From Phycisphaerae bacterium (GTDB taxonomy: Bacteria; Planctomycetota; Phycisphaerae; UBA1845; Fen-1342): 64,000 nucleotides of DNA. The translations under genes were made by a program, and so were the position numbers. The notes beneath the pieces are model-generated. The model did no database searches and had not been told where the DNA came from. It saw only the letters and a program-made list of their open reading frames with translations. The stretch covers positions 124,001 to 188,000 of the forward strand of contig JAGNKU010000003.1 of the NCBI GenBank assembly GCA_017999985.1. The letters run 5' to 3'. Of this stretch, positions 43,670 through 52,331 are shown in pieces (positions within the stretch are counted from its first letter, which is position 1; each line of letters starts with the position of its first letter).

Positions 43670-45979
43670 CTACGGCGCGGTCGGGCGCGGCCAGGTCTGT
43701 GTTGTGCCAGCGACTACCGTGGCGGGTTGGCCGTAGATCAGCGCCGCAAGCGGGCGTGTGCCGCGATGCGTGATCGTCACCGATGCCGGCTCGATGGTGA
43801 TTTCCAGCGGCTGGCCGTCCCAGACGAACGGGAAGCGCAGGGCAGTCCAGGCGGCCGGCAGGTGCGGGTCAACGTGCAACACCTCCGACTGCATGCGCGT
43901 GCGGACGCCGGCGAAACCGAAGATCGCGGCCTGCCAGTTTCCGCCGGCACAGGCGGCGTGGATGCCCTCGGCGGCCTCGTTCGGGCGGAGGTCGAGCCCG
44001 GCGGAGGCGCGCCAGTGCTCGAACGCGACGTCGGGCAGGCCGATCCAGGCGGCGATAATGGCGTGCACGGCGTGGCTGAGGCTGGAATCGTGCGTGGTCA
44101 ACGGGGCGTAGGTGTCGTACGCGACGCGCATCTGCCGGTCGTCGAATTCGTGCGGGTACAGGGCCATGAGCTGGAGCACGTCGGCCTGCTTCAGCACGCG
44201 GCTGCGGTAGAGGCGCTCCTGGCTGACACAGGCGCCCACGCGGCGCGTGCGGTCCGGCCACCAGCGGTCGAAGTCGAACGGCTCCTGGTCGAAGAAGTCG
44301 TCGGACTGGGGCACCAGGGCGTGCTCGTCGTCGTAGGGCAGCCGGATGCGGCTGGCGACCTCGGCGAAGTGGGCGAGCTCGGCGTCCTGCAACTGGAGGC
44401 GGGTACGCAGGTCCGCGGCCGCGGCGGCGTCGCTGCGCTCGAGCTTGTTCCACAGGAACGCGGCGGCGGTGAGCGCGAATACAACCATGCGGTTGGTGTA
44501 GGCGTTGTTGCGACTGAAGGGGGTGTATTCGTCCGGGCCCATGACCATGAGCAGTTCGTAGGCGTCGCGTTCGGGTGAGTAGGTCACTCGCGCGCACCAG
44601 TAGCGGGCCGTCTCGATCAGCACCTCGGTGGCGTCGAGCAGGAAGCGCTGGTCGTCAGCGTTCGTCACGTGGGCGTGGAAGAGTCCGTACGCGACGTCCG
44701 CGGTGATGTGCACTTCATGGTCGGCATATTGCCAGTTGGGGCAGTGCTCGTCGCCGCTCGGCGAACTCTCCCAGGCGTAGCGGGCGCCGGGATAGCCGTA
44801 GAGCTGGGCGTTGCGGCGAGCGCCCGCGAGGCTGGTGATGCGAAAGCGGGCGAGCGTCTTGCCGATCTCGGGGCGCGTATACAGAAACAGCGGCAACAGG
44901 AACAGCTCGGTGTCCCAGAAGTAGCGGCCGCAATAGGCCTCGCCGGCGGCGGCCTTGGCGTCGATGGCACAGCGCGGCTCGTCCTCGACGACGGCGCGGA
45001 GCAGATGATAGAGCGAGACGCGCAGCGCGAGTTGGCTCTCCGGGTCGCCGTCGATGATGACATCGGTACGGGCCCAGCGCTCGGCCCAGACGGCGTCGGA
45101 CTCGGCGGCGAGGCGGTCGAAGCCGGCGGCGGCGGCATCCCAGGCGAGCTTGCGGGCGACATCGACCGGCGAGCCGGAAACATGGTGCGACGACGTAAGC
45201 GCCGCGAACTTGTCGATACGCAGCGACTGGCCAGGGTCGAGCGTGCAACCGCCACAGCAGGCGACCCAGCGTGGCTGCTGCTCGATGTTCCAGAGCAGGC
45301 CGCGGTCCGACGTCAGCAGGGCCGCGGCGGCGACGTCGATCCCCGAATTGGTGCGGACGGCGAGCGTGACCGGCTCGTGCTCGCCGGTAATCTCAACGGC
45401 CTTGAAATGGTCGTAGCCATTGGTGCGGACCTCGGCGTCGAGCGTGCCGAGGAAGCGCAGTTCGGCGGAGGGGCCGTCCAGGTGGCGGACCGTGCAGCGC
45501 AGGGCCATGACGTGCCGGCGGCGGGCGCTGATGAAGCGCTCGAAGCGCAGGCGCAGGCGGGCGCCGGAGATGGTCTGCCAGGTGAATTCGCGGACCAGGT
45601 GGCCCGCGCGCATGTCCAGGCGGCGCGTGTAGTCGGTGATGCGCTCGCCTTCCATGTCGAGGCGCTCGCCGGAGGTGTAGATGAGCAGCCCGTGGAGCGC
45701 GGGGAGGTTGATGAGCTCGTCGCGGCAGGTGGGGTGCGGGCCGCTGACGCCGGGGAGATAGGTGCCGACGCGGCTCTTGAAACTGGGAAATTGCTCGACG
45801 GTGACGTTGCCCATGACGCGCAGGTACTCGATGTCCTGCGGGTCGTCGCGGAGACCCTCTTCGAAAGCGGCGCGCTGCTGGAGCGTGCCGCTGCCGATGG
45901 CCATGAGGCCCTCATAGTGCCGGTTATGGGCCACGTCGAAGGTGGATTCGACGATCGACCACGTGTCGAGCGTTGTCAC
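43670..45979 (-). CDS. glycoside hydrolase family 65 protein (disaccharide phosphorylase-like)
   Basis: 769 residues, full length for GH65 (kojibiose, maltose, trehalose phosphorylases). The N-terminal beta-sandwich domain (about 1-270) leads to the alpha/alpha toroid. It has the substrate motif FWDTELFLLP and the catalytic Glu484 in GPDEYTPFSRNNAYTN. The basic phosphate-binding loop of phosphorylases cannot be confirmed by eye, so hydrolase activity is possible. The open frame runs to 46351, but that part overlaps the MBOAT gene; GTG 45979 with GGAG five bases upstream is the start. It is 26 bases after the MBOAT gene. Confidence 0.9.
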   Translation of the reverse strand: MTTLDTWSIVESTFDVAHNRHYEGLMAIGSGTLQQRAAFEEGLRDDPQDIEYLRVMGNVTVEQFPSFKSRVGTYLPGVSGPHPTCRDELINLPALHGLLIYTSGERLDMEGERITDYTRRLDMRAGHLVREFTWQTISGARLRLRFERFISARRRHVMALRCTVRHLDGPSAELRFLGTLDAEVRTNGYDHFKAVEITGEHEPVTLAVRTNSGIDVAAAALLTSDRGLLWNIEQQPRWVACCGGCTLDPGQSLRIDKFAALTSSHHVSGSPVDVARKLAWDAAAAGFDRLAAESDAVWAERWARTDVIIDGDPESQLALRVSLYHLLRAVVEDEPRCAIDAKAAAGEAYCGRYFWDTELFLLPLFLYTRPEIGKTLARFRITSLAGARRNAQLYGYPGARYAWESSPSGDEHCPNWQYADHEVHITADVAYGLFHAHVTNADDQRFLLDATEVLIETARYWCARVTYSPERDAYELLMVMGPDEYTPFSRNNAYTNRMVVFALTAAAFLWNKLERSDAAAAADLRTRLQLQDAELAHFAEVASRIRLPYDDEHALVPQSDDFFDQEPFDFDRWWPDRTRRVGACVSQERLYRSRVLKQADVLQLMALYPHEFDDRQMRVAYDTYAPLTTHDSSLSHAVHAIIAAWIGLPDVAFEHWRASAGLDLRPNEAAEGIHAACAGGNWQAAIFGFAGVRTRMQSEVLHVDPHLPAAWTALRFPFVWDGQPLEITIEPASVTITHRGTRPLAALIYGQPATVVAGTTQTWPRPTAP

Positions 45980-46005
45980 GCGCACTCCTTGTCTCGCGGA
46001 TCGCT

Positions 46006-47277
46006 TCAGGCTCCGCCCCCAGCCATGCGGCGGCCGAGCTCGCGAAACAGCCGCCAGCCGAGGTGTTCGAAGTCGGCGAACACGACGATCGTGGCGATCT
46101 GGTAGTGCATGGTGAGCAGCCAGCAGATGGCTGTCCAGAGGGGGCCGGCGGGGGGCCTGCGGCCGCTGCGTTGCCACGCGTGATCCCAGGCGCGCTGCAC
46201 CGTCAGGGCGACGGCCTGGCTCAGGCCCCAGGCCAGGAAGGACCAGCTCGCGCCGTGCCAAAGACCGCAATAGCCGAAGACGGCGAGGGTATTGAGCGTG
46301 CCGTGCCGGCGATTGCCGCCGAGGGGGATGTAGATGTAATTCCGCAGCCAAGAGCCGACGGTAATGTGCCAGCGGTGCCAGAAATCGCGTACGGAGGTGG
46401 CGAGGGGCAGGCGGTTGAAGTTGTCGTCGACGCGGATGCCGAGCCAGCAGGACAGGGCGACGGCGAGTTCGTTGTAGGTCCAGAGCAGGAGGTAGATCTG
46501 AATCGGAATCAGGTAGAAGACGCGCACGAGCTTGCCGGTGGCGAAGAGCTGCGGCTCGGCGAAAAAGTCGGGGGCGTTGGCGGCGATCGTTGGAATCTGG
46601 CGGCCGACGACCGCGAGCCCGACGCCGCCGAGGAGGAACAGGGCGAAGCGCTTAAGGCCTTCGCGCCATGCAGGGATGTGGCGCGGGTCCCAGGTGTCCA
46701 ACCGGGCAAGAAACTCCTGCCGGCGTAGCACAGGGCCGAGTCGCATGCAGGGCGCGTAGAGCAGCCAGCAGAGTGTGTCGCCAAGGCGGGTCGGCGGTTG
46801 TGGCTCGCGAGCGAGGTCGACGCCCCAGGCGATGAAGCGGAACAGAAAGTACGAGAAGCCGACGTTGTGCAGCGCGGCCATGCGCGACGGATACCAGGAC
46901 TGCTGCGCGTGCCACCACAGCGGCAGTGCCAGCAGATGCAGGCCGACCCAGACCAGCGCGATCATCGTGCGCGGGCCGATCTGATTGCGCCGGCGGAGTT
47001 CGCCGAGCAGCAGGACGTAGGTGCTGGCCACCAGCACGCCGCCGAGCAGCACGGCGGTCGTGGTGAGCTGGAGCGTGGGCAGCAGCCAGACCAGTCCGCC
47101 GAGGATGAGCGCGGCGCGCGGACGGCGGCGCGCGAGCAGGAGGATCAACGGGATCAGCGGCAGGAACGCCAGCAGGCCGAAGGGGCCGGCCAGGATTTCC
47201 TGTGGCGACAGCGGCGGGTGGGCCGTGACGGCATTGAAGATGGGCGTGGGCTTCGGCAGCGCGGCCCAGAGCGTCAC
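46006..47277 (-). CDS. MBOAT family membrane O-acyltransferase
   Basis: 423 residues, about ten membrane helices. Diagnostic motifs are DFWHRWHITVGSWLRNYIYIP and the conserved His341 in GLWHGASWSF. Members move acetyl or acyl groups across the membrane to modify exopolysaccharides (AlgI), peptidoglycan (PatA) or teichoic acids (DltB). The AlgI/PatA-like class is favoured here. GTG start 47277 overlaps the stop of the L,D-transpeptidase gene (GTGA), so the two are translationally coupled. That points to a cell-wall or envelope glycan acceptor. Confidence 0.9.
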   Translation of the reverse strand: MTLWAALPKPTPIFNAVTAHPPLSPQEILAGPFGLLAFLPLIPLILLLARRRPRAALILGGLVWLLPTLQLTTTAVLLGGVLVASTYVLLLGELRRRNQIGPRTMIALVWVGLHLLALPLWWHAQQSWYPSRMAALHNVGFSYFLFRFIAWGVDLAREPQPPTRLGDTLCWLLYAPCMRLGPVLRRQEFLARLDTWDPRHIPAWREGLKRFALFLLGGVGLAVVGRQIPTIAANAPDFFAEPQLFATGKLVRVFYLIPIQIYLLLWTYNELAVALSCWLGIRVDDNFNRLPLATSVRDFWHRWHITVGSWLRNYIYIPLGGNRRHGTLNTLAVFGYCGLWHGASWSFLAWGLSQAVALTVQRAWDHAWQRSGRRPPAGPLWTAICWLLTMHYQIATIVVFADFEHLGWRLFRELGRRMAGGGA

Positions 47278-48401
47278 GGGAGGATCGTCACCTGCGACTT
47301 ACCGGGCTGCAGCAACTTGTAGAGCAAGGCGACGTCTTCGTTGTGCATGCGGACGCAGCCAAGCGAGACGGCCTTGCCGATCGAGTCGGGCTCGATGGTG
47401 CCGTGGATGCCGAAGCCCTCGTGTCCGACGCATGCACCCTCGATGCCTTCGAGGCCGATCCAGCGCTTGCCGAGTGGGTTGTTCGGGTCATCGGGGGCGA
47501 TGATGCGCTTGTCCGTCGCGGACCCCGGCGGATAGTAAGTCGGGTTTTCGAGGCGGTTCTTGACGCGCCAGACGCCTTCCGGGGTGCCGTTCTCGCTGCC
47601 CAGCGCGACGCGGAAGCTACGGATGTACAGGTCCTGCAGGTACACGTCCATGCGGAACTTCGATTTGTAGATCTTCACATGGAACGGGCCGCGCGGGGCC
47701 TTCAGCTTCTGATCGACCCGGATCTTCGTTGCGTCGGCGATGCCGTTCACCTCCATCAGGGCTTCGTAGGGCACGTCGTATTTCTTCGCGATGTTGAGCA
47801 GCACGTCGCCGGACTGCACGACGTAGGATTCGATCAGCGGGTCGTCGGGCAATATCCGGCGGCTGAAGATGGACTCGTCGGCGACGCGGGCCAGCAGTGT
47901 GCGCACCTCGTTGGCGTCGGCCTCGGGCAGCGTCTCCTTCAGCAGGGCGTTGAGTGCGTGGCGCGCCTCGATGACCCGGCCGGTGTCCAGCAGCTGGCGC
48001 GCGGCGGCGATCGGCCGGCTGGCGGCGCGGGGCGGGCTGGGCTGGGTCGTCGGGGCGGCGGGCTGCGTAGTGCGCGCGGCAACCAGCGCGGGCTGACTGG
48101 TGGGCGCGGTCGGGATCAGCACCTGCTCATCCGCGGCCAGCTTGACGTCCCTTTTTGGCGCGGGGGCGGTAGCCGGCGCGGGCTGGGTCGTCGCGACCGG
48201 ACGCGCCGGCGGCTTGTGCGGGATGGTCACCGGCTTCTGAGCGGCCGGGGTGACCGGTGCTGGCGCTTGCGGTGCCGGCAGAGTCGCCGGCTTGGGCGGA
48301 CGGCGGAAGTACCACCAGCCGCCGGCGGCCACCAGCACGACGAAGAGGCCGGAGAAAACGATGGGGGTGTATGGATTCCTGCGTCGCCGATGAGTTCTCA
48401 C
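47274..48401 (-). CDS. LysM and L,D-transpeptidase (YkuD) domain protein
   Basis: 375 residues. A short basic N-terminus and one membrane helix (VFSGLFVVLVAAGGWWYF) are followed by a long Pro/Ala/Thr linker with TTQP repeats (about 35-150). A helical region and LysM domain (about 210-260, ESYVVQSGDVLLNIAKKYDVP) come next, then the YkuD domain. Catalytic residues are H333 (HGTIEPDS) and C349 (SLGCVRMHN). It cross-links peptidoglycan or attaches proteins to it. Start is GTG 48401 with AGGAGG seven bases upstream; earlier starts lack conservation. Confidence 0.93.
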   Translation of the reverse strand: MRTHRRRRNPYTPIVFSGLFVVLVAAGGWWYFRRPPKPATLPAPQAPAPVTPAAQKPVTIPHKPPARPVATTQPAPATAPAPKRDVKLAADEQVLIPTAPTSQPALVAARTTQPAAPTTQPSPPRAASRPIAAARQLLDTGRVIEARHALNALLKETLPEADANEVRTLLARVADESIFSRRILPDDPLIESYVVQSGDVLLNIAKKYDVPYEALMEVNGIADATKIRVDQKLKAPRGPFHVKIYKSKFRMDVYLQDLYIRSFRVALGSENGTPEGVWRVKNRLENPTYYPPGSATDKRIIAPDDPNNPLGKRWIGLEGIEGACVGHEGFGIHGTIEPDSIGKAVSLGCVRMHNEDVALLYKLLQPGKSQVTILP

Positions 48402-48566
48402 GATGCCGCCTCCTGGGCACGTCCGGTTTCGCGGCCGTCGTCCTGACGGGTCGCGGCGTGAAGATAACGCAGTTCGGCCTGCATGGCCACTGGCGCGGGT
48501 CATGCACCGCCAAGGCACAAGGACACCAGGGTGGGACGGTGAGGGGGCTACCCGGCAGTGTATGGT

Positions 48567-49685
48567 TCAGAGGTAGCGGCTTGCGATTTCCACCAGCTCG
48601 CCCATGCGGTGGGCCCAGGTGTGTTCGCGCAGCGTGCGGGCCTGACCGGCCTGGGCGATCCGCTCGCGTTCGTCGTCGTGGGCGAGATAATGCGCGGCCA
48701 GCGCGACGCATTCTTCCAGGTCGCCGTACGCCACGACCTCACGCCCGGGCTCGAAGAGTTGCGCGAGGTTGTCCTTACGATCGGTGAGCAGCAGCGTGCC
48801 GACGCCCGTGGCTTCGTAGAGGCGCATGTTGTTGGCGTAGTTGGCGGCGACGTCGATGTGCCGGTTGAAGACGATCCGGGCGTTGCGCAGCGTCTGGTAC
48901 ATCGCCCGGCCCCAGAGGGGTGGCCCACAGGTGGCGCGGAGCGGCGAGTCGGGCGCCAGTCGGTCGCGCCCGTAACCCCAGACGTGGACCGCGTGGCGCC
49001 GCGCGAGTTGTCCGAGCATGCGCGTGCCGTCATCGTGCGGCCCGCCGAGCCCGCCGACAAAGGCGATATCGAACTGCTTCTCGGCCGGCGCGAGGTGCTG
49101 CAGCACGCGCGGCTCGAACGCCAGCCGCACGAATTCACTTCGCAGGCCCTGGGCGCGGAAGTGATCCACGAGGTTCGGCAGCGACGAGAGCATGAGGTCG
49201 TATGCGCCGAGGTCATGCGTGGGCAGCGGCGCGGCATGCTGACCGATGACCAGCCGGCAATAGCGTTTGGCGACGCGCACGAAGTCGCTGCCCAACGCCT
49301 CAATCGCCATGCTGTAGAGCACGTCGGGCCGGTAGTGCTTGAGCTGGGCTTCGAGAATGTCGTACAGCCAGCGCCGGTTGACCGCACGCGTCGGCCAGGG
49401 GACGAAGCCGCGCCGCCAGCGCAGTTGCCACTGCGTGTCGCGTGCGCAGCGCAGACCTTGCTCGCGGGCCCACTGCTTCTGCATGGGCTCGGCGTTGATG
49501 ATGACGTCCCAGGCCTCATGGTCGAGTTCGCGCAGGTGCGTCGAGTAGAAGTCGGCTACGCCGAAGAGGCTGTCAACGCGGGACTGCCACTGCTCGGCGT
49601 AGCTCCGCCGGGCCAACGTCTCGTCCGCCGCGTACAGTTGCCGGAGGAAATCCGGGTAGTCGGTATTGACGATCAGCCACCTCAT
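48567..49685 (-). CDS. CgeB/DUF3880-like glycosyltransferase
   Basis: 372 residues. GT-B fold, resembling spore-maturation protein CgeB and DUF3880 proteins. An N-terminal Rossmann half (MRWLIVNTDYPDFLRQLY) is followed by a C-terminal nucleotide-sugar half with RLYEATGVGTLLLTDRKDNLAQLFEPG, the usual donor-binding signature of this group. Donor and acceptor unknown. ATG 49685 overlaps the stop of the CapA-like gene (ATGA). It is the last gene of the seven-gene leftward operon. Confidence 0.85.
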   Translation of the reverse strand: MRWLIVNTDYPDFLRQLYAADETLARRSYAEQWQSRVDSLFGVADFYSTHLRELDHEAWDVIINAEPMQKQWAREQGLRCARDTQWQLRWRRGFVPWPTRAVNRRWLYDILEAQLKHYRPDVLYSMAIEALGSDFVRVAKRYCRLVIGQHAAPLPTHDLGAYDLMLSSLPNLVDHFRAQGLRSEFVRLAFEPRVLQHLAPAEKQFDIAFVGGLGGPHDDGTRMLGQLARRHAVHVWGYGRDRLAPDSPLRATCGPPLWGRAMYQTLRNARIVFNRHIDVAANYANNMRLYEATGVGTLLLTDRKDNLAQLFEPGREVVAYGDLEECVALAAHYLAHDDERERIAQAGQARTLREHTWAHRMGELVEIASRYL

Positions 49686-50884
49686 GACGGCGCACCCGCG
49701 GCGGTGGCGAACGGCTGGGTCCAGGGCAGCCACTGATCGACGAGTCGGCGACTGGCGTCTGAACGCAAGTCCGGCAGTTCCCCGCCCAGCACACCCAGGG
49801 CCGTCGCGATGAGATCGCGATGCGTGAGGCAGCCGAACAGGTGGTGCCAGAGGAGGTAGTCTTGGCGGGAGGCGCGCGGGCTGGGCCGTGCGCCGCACCA
49901 CATCTGGCGCCAGAGGCTGGTCACGGGAGCGGCTGTCGGTTTGCCGCTGGCACGTTCCGGCGGCAGGCCGAGGTAGCCGCGGTAGTACTCGCGATAAGCC
50001 CGGACGGCGACGTCCTGCCAGAGCGCCGTCAGCAGCTTTCGGTCCACGAGCGGGCGGTTGCAGTCGGCCAGGTAGGCGGCATGCTCCGCCGATTCGCGGG
50101 CGGTGATCGCAAGCCGCTCGCCGCTGGCGGTGAGGTTGATCTCCAGTGCCCGCCATTGGAGCGGCCGGCGGCCAAGCTGGATGTCCACACCGAGAGACCA
50201 GAGCGCGTTGGGGTAGGCCTGCCACTCATGCGGGTTCACCGCGAGGTTGCCCAGGCCGTAAAAGATGAGCCCGTCATGGTACTCCTCGAGTCCCTGCGGC
50301 ACGTGCGGATGGTGGCCGTGAACAACCGCCGCACCCGCGTCGATCCATGAGCGGTACAGGTCTTGGATAGCCGGCGCGGGCCAAGGCGAAACCTCCGCGC
50401 CGGCGTGCACCGAGACGATCACTGCGTCGGCCTGGGCTGCGCACGCGCGAATCGCCGCATAGACCCAGGGGCCGAAGGCGGCTACGCCGGGCTGCGCGGC
50501 GACGGCGACGCCGAACTGGGCCTCGCAACAGGCGAGGATGGCGACGCGCGTGCCGGCGTCGTCGAGGAAGAGCGGCTGGCGGGCAACGTCCAGCGTGTCG
50601 CCGGCGCCGACCGCGTGGATGCCGGCCGCCAGGAGTGCGGACAGCGTCTCCGCCAGACCGGCCGGGCCGAAGTCCATGATGTGGTTGTTTGCCAGCGCGC
50701 AGACCAGCGGTCGCGCGGGCGGCGGGGGCGCGACCGTGTGCAAGTGCGGCCCGGCCTTCGGTGCCGGTGGCAACTGATGGCCTGCTGGCAGGAGCGGCCC
50801 TTCAAGATTCAGCAGTGCGCAGCCGGCAGGCCACGACACATCGCAGTGCAGAGAGCCGGGGGCCCAGTCGCCGAGCAGGATCAT
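49682..50884 (-). CDS. CapA family protein (poly-gamma-glutamate capsule type)
   Basis: 400 residues. The metallophosphoesterase-like CapA fold has LGDWAPGS at the start, LNLEGPLLP, the NNHIMDFG motif and GHHPHVPQGLE. CapA is part of the poly-gamma-glutamate ligase/export complex, but many relatives are phosphoesterase-like and of unknown function. No CapB/CapC genes are nearby. No signal peptide or membrane anchor is apparent, which is unlike classical CapA. ATG 50884, 10 bases after the upstream gene's stop; the stop overlaps the CgeB-like gene's start. Confidence 0.88.
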   Translation of the reverse strand: MILLGDWAPGSLHCDVSWPAGCALLNLEGPLLPAGHQLPPAPKAGPHLHTVAPPPPARPLVCALANNHIMDFGPAGLAETLSALLAAGIHAVGAGDTLDVARQPLFLDDAGTRVAILACCEAQFGVAVAAQPGVAAFGPWVYAAIRACAAQADAVIVSVHAGAEVSPWPAPAIQDLYRSWIDAGAAVVHGHHPHVPQGLEEYHDGLIFYGLGNLAVNPHEWQAYPNALWSLGVDIQLGRRPLQWRALEINLTASGERLAITARESAEHAAYLADCNRPLVDRKLLTALWQDVAVRAYREYYRGYLGLPPERASGKPTAAPVTSLWRQMWCGARPSPRASRQDYLLWHHLFGCLTHRDLIATALGVLGGELPDLRSDASRRLVDQWLPWTQPFATAAGAPS

Positions 50885-50894
50885 GGTTGTGCCA

Positions 50895-52331
50895 CTATGC
50901 CGGCGCGCCTGCGCCGCTCAAGTTCCATCGGTCATCACAGCGGGCCTGCGCTTGTCGCCGGAGGAGATTGTCGATCGGACGCAACGTCAGGTACGCGCAA
51001 TAGGCCTCCATCTGGCGGTCGACGAATCCGCGGCGGCGCAAGGGTCGTCCCCAGCGTCGCTGGCGCACCAGGCACCACCAGAGGTCGGCGAGCGCGCCAT
51101 GGTCCCGAGCCGTGTCGTTGATCCATTGAACATAATCTGGGCGGACGAGGGCGCTGAGGAGCTGCGTGTCCAGCGGGCGCAGGGGCCGCCGCTTTAGCGC
51201 CTGCTGGTTGAGCGTGTTTCGCCGGTCCGCGGAGAGATCCGTGGATTCGAAATCCAGCCTGTGGCGGGCGAAGAAGTCGCGTTGCCAGCGGCGCTCGGCC
51301 CGGCGTTCATCCGGCAGCGTCAGCATCGCGAGGGCGAGTTCGGGCACCAGGAACGGCGACCAGGGTCGAAAGCCGAGTGTGGCGGGCACACGCAGCAGAT
51401 AGTTGAGTAGGATGATCTTGAAGCGCATGGCCTCGACGACGCGGAAGCGTGCAGCGCGGAGCCGGTCGCGGTGCTGCTCGAAGTAGGCGCCGGCCAGTGT
51501 GCCATCGTCGCGCAGCAGGCTCATACGGGCGTCCGCGTGCATGCCGTGGGCGTACCCGAGTCGGGTCAGGTCGGCCGGGCGTTCGAGCGGCTCGATCTCG
51601 ACGTCTCCAGCCCAGGCGTCGCCGATGATGCCGCTGAGCAGCGCATGCGGGCCGGAGTGCACGGCGGCAATCCGACGATAGAACTCGATCTGGTACATGC
51701 CGTGCGCGTGCGTGGCGGGACCGAACAGCGCGTCCCAGTCGTCGAAGTAGCGGTGGAAGTCACCGAGTGGAACCTGCTCCCAGCGTGTGCCGAGGCGCTC
51801 GGCCAGCCGGCGGGCGTAGACCACCTCACTGGACTCGGCCTGGCGTGCGGCGAGCCCATAGGTGAAGGAGCGAATGCGGCGCTTGTCGCGCAGCAGGACG
51901 TTCAACAGGCGCGAGTCATAGCCGCCGCTGGTGGGGACGATGATGACCCCGTCGACGTTGTGCTCCCATTCACGGACCGCGGCTGTGAGCGCCTCGATGA
52001 CCTGGTGCTCGTCGCTCGTCCGGCCGAGCCAGCGCTCGACGGGGTCGGGCAGGGCGCACACGTGAAATCGGCCGGATGCATCGAGCGTGAGCCGGCTGGA
52101 CGCGGGCAGGACCTTCACGTGGCGGATGGGCGTCTGGCCGAACACGGAGTAGCCGAAGCGTAGATAGTTGTTGAAGCCCTCGGGGTGAAACTGCAGGTCG
52201 TCGAGGTCGATGACGTCATGAATGTTGTGGCTGGCGCGGGCGGTGCGCTCGTTGTAGAACACGGGTTGTGAGCCGAGCCAGTCGGTTTCGTAAAGCGTAG
52301 TCGTGCGTTCGGTGGTGAGTGTCGCGGTCAT
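50895..52331 (-). CDS. asparagine synthase-like protein lacking the glutaminase cysteine
   Basis: 478 residues. The ATP-pyrophosphatase (PP-loop) signature VPTSGGYDSRLLNVLL is intact, so it can probably adenylate a carboxylate. The N-terminal 100 residues align with the second half of the class II amidotransferase domain (LYETDWLGSQPVFYNERTARAS, YLRFGYSVFG), but the MCGI start with its nucleophilic Cys is absent. It overlaps asnB by ATGA and so is translated right after it. Either it takes ammonia from AsnB or an amine acceptor replaces ammonia. Product unknown. Confidence 0.85.
   Translation of the reverse strand: MTATLTTERTTTLYETDWLGSQPVFYNERTARASHNIHDVIDLDDLQFHPEGFNNYLRFGYSVFGQTPIRHVKVLPASSRLTLDASGRFHVCALPDPVERWLGRTSDEHQVIEALTAAVREWEHNVDGVIIVPTSGGYDSRLLNVLLRDKRRIRSFTYGLAARQAESSEVVYARRLAERLGTRWEQVPLGDFHRYFDDWDALFGPATHAHGMYQIEFYRRIAAVHSGPHALLSGIIGDAWAGDVEIEPLERPADLTRLGYAHGMHADARMSLLRDDGTLAGAYFEQHRDRLRAARFRVVEAMRFKIILLNYLLRVPATLGFRPWSPFLVPELALAMLTLPDERRAERRWQRDFFARHRLDFESTDLSADRRNTLNQQALKRRPLRPLDTQLLSALVRPDYVQWINDTARDHGALADLWWCLVRQRRWGRPLRRRGFVDRQMEAYCAYLTLRPIDNLLRRQAQARCDDRWNLSGAGAPA

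Noticed and set aside
45980-46351. Extended start of the GH65 gene
   Set aside because: The added residues overlap the MBOAT gene in another frame and do not look like GH65; GTG 45979 has a ribosome site.
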